DNA from: Trichomonas tenax
Taxonomy: Eukaryota > Parabasalia > Trichomonadida > Trichomonadidae
NCBI GenBank assembly: GCA_023091735.1
Contig: JALKBU010000006.1
Coordinates: 1-64,000 of the forward strand
DNA length: 64,000 bases
Reading direction: 5' to 3'
In this document: one piece after another, positions 58,450 to 64,000 of the stretch
Position numbering within the stretch: position 1 is the stretch's first letter
How the letters are laid out: the number at the start of each line of letters is the position of its first letter
Notes under the pieces: generated by a model
The model's input: the letters and a program-made list of their open reading frames with translations, nothing else
What the model was told of the DNA's origin: nothing
Databases searched by the model: none
Made by a program: the position numbers and the translations under genes

Positions 58450-61400
58450 ATGGAGGCTATCGTCGACTGGGAAAATCGTGTTGAAGAATTAGTCGAGGAA
58501 GAAGCTGCGCGAGTTTGGCATCCATTCTACGATAGATACGTGAACATGCGTATCAGCCATGAAGTTGGAATCCCTCAAATTGCAACAAAGGATCCAATTC
58601 TTCAGATCATTTGCAAACTATCTGAAAATTTGAGTCTAACAGAGCACTATGAGATGGATGAAGATGCACTGCCACCAAAAGTACTCTGTTGGAATGATAT
58701 TTCGACAATTGATTCTAAAACAGCGAATAAAATTATAAAAGCAGGAATTGAAAAGGAATATTCACATCTAACTGACTCATTCAGTATCTCTTTCCAGCCT
58801 GTTTCGATTGGAAACTCAGATCCAATTCCAATTACAAATGAAAATTACGAACAATTAATTTATCACATAATTGATCCAACGATTGGTACTGCACAGAAGA
58901 TTTCTGCAAAACCTACTGGTTTATCAGTAAAAGGACTTTCAAAATCAACAATGAATCTCAAAGAGTTATCAAAAAAGTCATATAAACCTCAATTAGATAC
59001 CGTTATTCAGTCAAGTCCTATACAAGATGATCCTGAAGCACTCAAAAGAATAATTGGACAAATTAAAGATAATACAATCTTTATCATCGATACGAACTAC
59101 GCAAAAATCGTAGCAGATATCATCCACAAAGAGGACCAAACAGCTATAATTTTTGGTGCCACAACTGAAGCTCTTCACTACACTCCACAGCTTCCTTTGG
59201 ATTTATTCACATCCTGTTTGCTAACTCCTGCGAGTGTTGCGTTGCTTTGGCAATCAAAGGATTATTCTGATATTAAATCAGGTGTTCTCACAGATTATGA
59301 TATTGTTGCCTTGATAGAAAGAATTCATGATGCAAAAATTTCAAATCCGATTATTGAGATGATTGAGATTTGTCTTCAAGCATGCGTTGATCAGATGGTC
59401 TTCAAAGCTTTCGAAGAGATGCCAGAAAGATTTTATAAGTCATTCAGAGCCACACCATTGATGTCAAAGTTGTGCACAAACTTCATATTTGCAACAAGAG
59501 TTTTGAAGAGTTATTCAATGTCTCCTTTCTCATATCCAGACTTCCCGGATTTGAGCCAGCATCCATTGTGGGCATCCTTCGATGTACACGTTGATGAAGC
59601 TTTATATGGACTTCTAGAAGCAGCAAAACCAACACCAACCAGTGATATTACATTTGATACTGTTTTGCAAGAACAACTTACCTTGTTGGAGAACTGGCTA
59701 TGTTTCCCAAGCAAGAAGAGGCCGCCACCTGGTGAGTTCCAGTACATTGCTCCTCTTTTGGCTTATCCAAAATTCTTCAACAAAACGATCAAGATTTGTT
59801 CAAAGTTTCTTAGAATTTCAAGAAAATTTGTTGTTGGTTTTCTGAGTACAAAAGCATTCTCGACCCTTGCAATGATTATAAATAACAAATCAAGAGTGAA
59901 TGAAATGAGTGAAGATACGGCTGCTGACTTCTCATATGTTGTACTTAACTGTTTGTTGGTTTCACCACCACTCAAGTTATATTTCGAAAATCATGTTGAC
60001 TTTTGGATTGAAAGAGTTCACAGCAATAGCAAGGAACTGAGAACTGTTTCTCTTGGATGTTTGCTACTTTTCTCTGAATCGGAAGGAAAGGTCGACCTTT
60101 ATATTAAGTCCGGATTGAATAAGTTCATTGAGCAAATGATTCACTCTGATTCAGTCAGGCAACGCGCACTCGCGCATTTGCTATTGTCAATGATGCACGA
60201 AGACTTCATATTCAAGCATGAAGATCTCCTAAAAGAAAAATCACCTTTGGTGAGAGCATCAATGGTCTCTCAGCTAAAGACAGTTCACGAAAAGAAGGCT
60301 GATATTGATGAAGATGAACTCGATAAGATATTTGTTTCATTGCTTGACGGTTGTAATGATTTAGATCCTGTAGTTCGTGAAGAGAGTTTAGTCAGCATGA
60401 GTCATTTAATTTCACCAGATCCAAAGCGTTATATAACACAACTCGAAAATTTCCCAGAGTTCATCAATAGTAAAACTGAAAATCATGCAACTACTGCTGT
60501 TTTATGCTACCAGATCCAAACTATGTGTTTTGATCCGTCAGTCCGCGTCTGCGAACGTTTACTTGAGTTTATGCAATTCATCGATGCATTGATGACTGAC
60601 GATGCAAGAAAGGTTGCCCAAGAAAGAGTTCCAAGTCGATTAAAACCTCCCTCAGAGAGGCCACCTCGTGTGATCAGATTTAGCGGTAAAAGCAGTACAA
60701 AAGAAACTTCACCTCCGGTGAATACTAATATGAGGTTCACATTCAACACGAAGTCAACAAATGATGAAGAGAAGCCAAAAGAAAAGAAAACTCGATTTTC
60801 ATTCACTAAAAACTCGAAAGATCCTCCTCCACCGCCACCTGTTGTTCGCCGCTACATCAAGAAGCGAGTTCAAGTCATGCAATCAAGCATGATAAACGCA
60901 CTGTTAAATACCGTTGCAAGATCTTTAGAAAGTTCGATTGAGCCACTGGCTTTTAGTGAATGCACCTTAGAAAACTCTCATTCAGCATCCAAACTTGTTG
61001 GAAACCCAACAATATCTCCATCCGGTCTTCTTGCATGCGCTGATGAAGCTGGCAATGTTCATATTCAAATTTCATCAAACATTGTCAAAGGTCATCGTGT
61101 TTTCGATTTCTTTGCCCCCCACATAACTAAAGAAGGAATGCCTCCATCGATGTTCCCAATGTACAAGTCCAGAGAGGAATACAAAGAAAACATTATTTTC
61201 AACGACTTCATTGATGACTATCATTTGCTGGCTGTTTCGGGTCGTTCCCAAGCAGTTGTCATCGATACTCAGTCAATCGAACCTAACTGTGCTTTTTGGA
61301 TGTCTGCTCCTGATATCAATAGGACTATCATTGTTGATTACAATAATAGAGATTATAAGATTCTGCACTATCATCAGGCTGCGAATGTTTCAATCTTTGA

Positions 61401-61911
61401 CTTGAACACTCTTCAAAAATGCCAAATTCTTTCTATCGACTATTCGAAGACTGAGAACGTTGAATGGTTGAAACCGTACTCTACTCTCTTCTATGTTGCT
61501 CAGCAAGACTTAAAGATATTTGACACACGTATGTCGGAACTTGCAGCATCTATCAAAGGCGTTGGACCACAAATTCTCTCATGCAATGCATCCGGTTCTT
61601 CACCATTCTCACTGATAGCTGGATACAAGAATGGAAATGTTTCACTTTTTGATATGCGCACAATGTCCGAAGAGTCATCTTATAACATCGGCTGTCCATT
61701 AAAGCAGTTTGATGTCCATAAATATCTGCCATATTCAGTTGGTATTGCTGATACGCTTGTGTCATTCTCAACGGAAAGTGGAAGTCTCGAGATGAAACGG
61801 CACAAGCTAAATGTCATGCCTGAATCATTTGCACTCCATCCAAATGAAAACGTTTGTGCTGTAAGATTATCCAACAAAGTTCACTTTATTTTTATTGATT
61901 ATGAAAACTAA
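58450..61911 (+). CDS. Raptor (TORC1 scaffold)
   Basis: The protein has 1153 residues. The Raptor N-terminal conserved (caspase-like) region spans about 1-480: D-L-F-T-S-C-L-L-T-P, L-M-S-K-L-C-T-N-F-I-F-A-T-R, L-K-S-Y-S-M-S-P, and S-Q-H-P-L-W-A-S-F-D are diagnostic. A HEAT/ARM solenoid follows (about 480-690, e.g. L-D-P-V-V-R-E-E-S). A Pro/Lys-rich linker comes next (about 730-805), and a C-terminal WD40 propeller (about 830-1153). Raptor recruits TOR substrates and docks TORC1 to lysosomes through Rag GTPases. The caspase-like site is not catalytic in known Raptors. It is followed on the same strand by a Rag-like GTPase gene. Confidence 0.9.
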   Translation: MEAIVDWENRVEELVEEEAARVWHPFYDRYVNMRISHEVGIPQIATKDPILQIICKLSENLSLTEHYEMDEDALPPKVLCWNDISTIDSKTANKIIKAGIEKEYSHLTDSFSISFQPVSIGNSDPIPITNENYEQLIYHIIDPTIGTAQKISAKPTGLSVKGLSKSTMNLKELSKKSYKPQLDTVIQSSPIQDDPEALKRIIGQIKDNTIFIIDTNYAKIVADIIHKEDQTAIIFGATTEALHYTPQLPLDLFTSCLLTPASVALLWQSKDYSDIKSGVLTDYDIVALIERIHDAKISNPIIEMIEICLQACVDQMVFKAFEEMPERFYKSFRATPLMSKLCTNFIFATRVLKSYSMSPFSYPDFPDLSQHPLWASFDVHVDEALYGLLEAAKPTPTSDITFDTVLQEQLTLLENWLCFPSKKRPPPGEFQYIAPLLAYPKFFNKTIKICSKFLRISRKFVVGFLSTKAFSTLAMIINNKSRVNEMSEDTAADFSYVVLNCLLVSPPLKLYFENHVDFWIERVHSNSKELRTVSLGCLLLFSESEGKVDLYIKSGLNKFIEQMIHSDSVRQRALAHLLLSMMHEDFIFKHEDLLKEKSPLVRASMVSQLKTVHEKKADIDEDELDKIFVSLLDGCNDLDPVVREESLVSMSHLISPDPKRYITQLENFPEFINSKTENHATTAVLCYQIQTMCFDPSVRVCERLLEFMQFIDALMTDDARKVAQERVPSRLKPPSERPPRVIRFSGKSSTKETSPPVNTNMRFTFNTKSTNDEEKPKEKKTRFSFTKNSKDPPPPPPVVRRYIKKRVQVMQSSMINALLNTVARSLESSIEPLAFSECTLENSHSASKLVGNPTISPSGLLACADEAGNVHIQISSNIVKGHRVFDFFAPHITKEGMPPSMFPMYKSREEYKENIIFNDFIDDYHLLAVSGRSQAVVIDTQSIEPNCAFWMSAPDINRTIIVDYNNRDYKILHYHQAANVSIFDLNTLQKCQILSIDYSKTENVEWLKPYSTLFYVAQQDLKIFDTRMSELAASIKGVGPQILSCNASGSSPFSLIAGYKNGNVSLFDMRTMSEESSYNIGCPLKQFDVHKYLPYSVGIADTLVSFSTESGSLEMKRHKLNVMPESFALHPNENVCAVRLSNKVHFIFIDYEN

Positions 61912-62217
61912 TCGCTTTGTTTTGTTAATGTAAATATTTGTTTGTTTTGTCCAAATATAACTTGCCACATTCGACGCACTTCATGTTTATTCCAGACCAA
62001 TGAACGTTGTCACTTTTTATGAAATTGGAATGCAAACTAAAAATGTAATTGGGCAAAATGGCAACAATAATAGTATTTTTTTTTGGTTCTAACTTTTGAG
62101 CAATTAATGCTATTGCCTATTTGATATATTGTATCAATTTCATCATCTAAATTCAAGTATTCAAGTCAAATCAAGAAATTATGCAATCTCATTTGATTCA
62201 AGATTTGTCACTTTTTA
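61912..62217. other. Spacer between Raptor and Rag genes
   Basis: AT-rich 306 bp; promoter of the Rag-like gene at its end. Confidence 0.5.
62208..62213 (+). promoter_or_regulatory. Initiator of the Rag-like gene
   Basis: A perfect TCACTT with its A 8 nt upstream of the ATG. Confidence 0.65.
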
Positions 62218-63051
62218 ATGTTCCACTTCGTTCTCGTTGGACAGCAAGGTGTAGGAAAATCTTCAATTTATAGCCGTTTATCACCACAGTCATCACCATC
62301 ATTGGCACTTGGATCTAATCAGTCCGTCCCTATACCACCAGCATTATTTTCAGTTGTAACACTCGATTTTCCTTCTTCAAATTTCACATCATCAACGCCA
62401 TTAGATAGCTTACCACAAGTTCTATCCTCTGCACATGCTATTTTATTCATAATGTCAGATCCTGAGGACCCGAATCTTTCAGATTTGGTTCAACTCCTCA
62501 ATAAATACAATCTTCAGCAGAAAAGATATGTATTTCTCCACCAGGTTGACAAATTCGATAAGGAGGATTACCCATCAATCTTAGAAAAGGCCAGAGAGAA
62601 TGCAAAGAAAAATGGCATTGATGAAAATCACTTCTTTGAGTCATCACTTTTTGATGGAAGTATAAATAGAACAATTCCAAAGATCGTAACTAGTCTCATG
62701 AGTCGTTATAAAGAATTAGAAGATTATGTTATCAAAATACACGAAGCATGCGATGCATCGTGTGTCATTGTGTGCGATGCTGCAACGTTCTTACCGATAT
62801 GCAATTCTATGCCAAATTCTCCAGAATCTCCAACTTCAATTTTCGAGTTTTTACTGAAAGTCTATCCTAAAGGCAATGAGCTTAAATCGGTCTCATTTGA
62901 ATGTAATAGCTCTGTCATTGCTTACAAACCAATCAATGACAAAGCAGGAATCTTTATTTCATCCACTGCTGATGGTGTAACTACTGATGGACTCATGTTT
63001 AATATAGCAAGATCCATTCCTAAGCTTCGTTCAATACTATCTGTCGAATAA
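62218..63051 (+). CDS. Rag-type GTPase (RagC/D-like, divergent)
   Basis: The 277-residue protein has P-loop G-Q-Q-G-V-G-K-S-S (8-16). The G3 position reads L-D-F-P-S and lacks the usual D-x-x-G glycine. G4 is H-Q-V-D (108-111), like the H-K-x-D unique to Rag GTPases but with Gln for Lys. The F-E-S-S-L-F-D-G-S block after it and the L-E-D-Y-V-I-K-I-H-E-A-C-D helix leading into a roadblock-type C-terminal domain (about 185-277) are Rag hallmarks. Rag heterodimers recruit TORC1 to lysosomes by binding Raptor. The weak G3 and G4 motifs suggest altered nucleotide handling. Direct neighbour of Raptor. Confidence 0.8.
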   Translation: MFHFVLVGQQGVGKSSIYSRLSPQSSPSLALGSNQSVPIPPALFSVVTLDFPSSNFTSSTPLDSLPQVLSSAHAILFIMSDPEDPNLSDLVQLLNKYNLQQKRYVFLHQVDKFDKEDYPSILEKARENAKKNGIDENHFFESSLFDGSINRTIPKIVTSLMSRYKELEDYVIKIHEACDASCVIVCDAATFLPICNSMPNSPESPTSIFEFLLKVYPKGNELKSVSFECNSSVIAYKPINDKAGIFISSTADGVTTDGLMFNIARSIPKLRSILSVE

Positions 63052-63433
63052 ATGTTTTTTATTTATTGAATTGACATTTTCAAACTTTGTTAATCTAAAA
63101 ATGAAAGACGAATATATGGGCAGGTTAATATGTAACATGGACTGATAGTGTTGATATCATTTTGTTGAATCGAGGGCATTATTTAATCAATTTTTGATAT
63201 TATATATTAAATGGAGAGACGTCAACACTGATTTAATCCAATAACTTCATGCCTGATATGATCATACGCTTTTAAGTACATTAAAATTGGATATATTCTA
63301 ACTCCCAGATAAATTCAAAATTAAAGAATTACATCGATGTAAATAGGTTATAGTAGTTTACCATAATACAAATTTCACTAAACATGGCTAAAATCCAAAT
63401 CATGTCTCTTTATGTAAACCATACAAATTCTCA
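63052..63433. other. Spacer before the last gene
   Basis: AT-rich, no gene or repeat seen. Confidence 0.5.
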
Positions 63434-64000
63434 ATGACGCGTGTTATCGCGACTACTGTCAATGGAATTAAAACATATCATATCACATCTGAATCGGCAA
63501 CGCCTGAACACTATGGTCAGCGTGCTAATAGACGTATTGGTACACACGCATCACTTAAAAACAAAGTTGAACTCATCGCAGAATTCGAATTTTCGGGTAG
63601 CTCAAGACACATCGATGTTACATGTGATGGCATGACTCTTGCCGTATCTGGTGAGTATCCACCCGTTATTAAAATATTCGACCTTGTTGATTTATCTCAA
63701 GTAACACTCTATTCACTTAAGGGAATGCCTTCCCACTTCCAGTTTTTGTCCGAAGATTGGGCAAAGCTTGTTTCTTTAAGACCAGATAGAAAATTGGATT
63801 TCTACAACAAAGGAGGTGACCTTTTCTCAGTTCCATTACCTTTCCGTTGCCGCCACTTTGCATATGCCAAACCAACTGCAAACTTATTCCTCGCTTCAGA
63901 AGAATCACAATTATTGCGCTTAAATCTTGAGTTTGGACAATTCATTGAGTCTGTTCACACTGGACCAAAGGTTGCTAACAAAGTTGCAATTGCAGAAGAA
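63434..64000 (+). CDS. NOL10/Enp2-like nucleolar WD40 protein, partial
   Basis: Starts at ATG 63434 and runs off the window end; 189 codons are visible. Seen: V-N-G-I-K-T-Y-H near the N-terminus, K-N-K-V-E-L-I-A-E-F-E-F, I-K-I-F-D-L, F-L-S-E-D-W-A-K-L-V-S-L, and L-R-L-N-L-E-F-G-Q-F. These match, in order, the NOL10/Enp2 N-terminal propeller. Enp2 is a nucleolar factor in small-subunit ribosome assembly (binds Bfr2). The C-terminal NUC153 domain would lie beyond the window. Confidence 0.85.
   Translation, partial: MTRVIATTVNGIKTYHITSESATPEHYGQRANRRIGTHASLKNKVELIAEFEFSGSSRHIDVTCDGMTLAVSGEYPPVIKIFDLVDLSQVTLYSLKGMPSHFQFLSEDWAKLVSLRPDRKLDFYNKGGDLFSVPLPFRCRHFAYAKPTANLFLASEESQLLRLNLEFGQFIESVHTGPKVANKVAIAEE

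Noticed and set aside
1..64000. Spliceosomal introns (GTAYGT ... ACTAACACACAG type)
   Set aside because: I did not find the extended 3' signal known for this group; all genes read without introns. A systematic scan was not possible by eye.
1..64000. CRISPR arrays, bacterial operons or ribosome binding sites
   Set aside because: No regularly spaced direct repeats with unique spacers, and gene content is clearly eukaryotic.

Overview
The window reads as nuclear DNA of a trichomonad, most probably Trichomonas vaginalis or a very close relative. The evidence: AT-rich spacers with somewhat GC-richer, intronless, densely packed genes on both strands; initiator-like TCAYTW elements 4-16 nt upstream of many start codons; a C-terminal tail of a BspA-like surface protein; a saposin-like (TvSaplip type) secreted protein; many pseudokinases, ankyrin and BTB proteins; and many recently broken gene copies. 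I saw no rRNA, no CRISPR array and no bacterial operon logic.

Layout. 1-9.5 kb: accessory-looking and gene-poor. It holds an abundant-type unknown protein (809-1654), a multi-pass membrane protein, a saposin-like protein, a ubiquitin-fold protein, a pseudokinase with every catalytic motif replaced, and a broken UGGT (ER folding sensor) copy. 9.5-26.2 kb: housekeeping. AP-3 beta adaptin, BTB protein, bromodomain-like protein, a Wntless/TMEM181-like membrane protein, a Sel1-repeat pseudokinase, Erv46-like cargo receptor, glucosidase II beta, a small ubiquitin-like protein, 14-3-3 with tRNA-Gly(CCC) just upstream, and a RalGAP-like protein. 26.2-29.5 kb: desert ending in a broken GT61-type glycosyltransferase. 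29.6-35 kb: WD40 protein, short-chain dehydrogenase, and a doublecortin-like/P-loop NTPase. 35-43 kb: mobile and decaying DNA. A DDE-integrase transposon with nested terminal repeats lies here, its integrase interrupted only by five TAG codons; then a broken protein kinase, an intact DEDDy exonuclease, and a BspA-like fragment. 43-56 kb: a GC-rich hairpin island, coiled-coil and ankyrin proteins, a CAMSAP/Patronin-like microtubule minus-end protein (CH plus CKK domains), a large tyrosine-rich repeat protein 35 bp from it, a macrodomain protein and an ankyrin protein. 56-64 kb: a 5'-truncated ricin-lectin/C2 gene, then Raptor, a Rag-like GTPase, and the start of NOL10/Enp2 running off the end.

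Themes. (1) Nutrient/TORC1 signalling: Raptor and a Rag-like GTPase are direct neighbours on the same strand, and a RalGAP/tuberin-like protein and 14-3-3 are also present. (2) Early secretory pathway and glycoprotein quality control: GII beta and Erv46 intact; UGGT and GT61 copies dead. (3) Microtubule cytoskeleton: a CAMSAP-like protein, a DCX-like fusion, and possibly the Tyr-rich neighbour. (4) A dispersed 11-bp TTTACATGTCA motif, eight exact copies, in spacers and in the transposon ends; its function is unknown to me. Assignments rest on reading translated sequence by eye; no database search was run.
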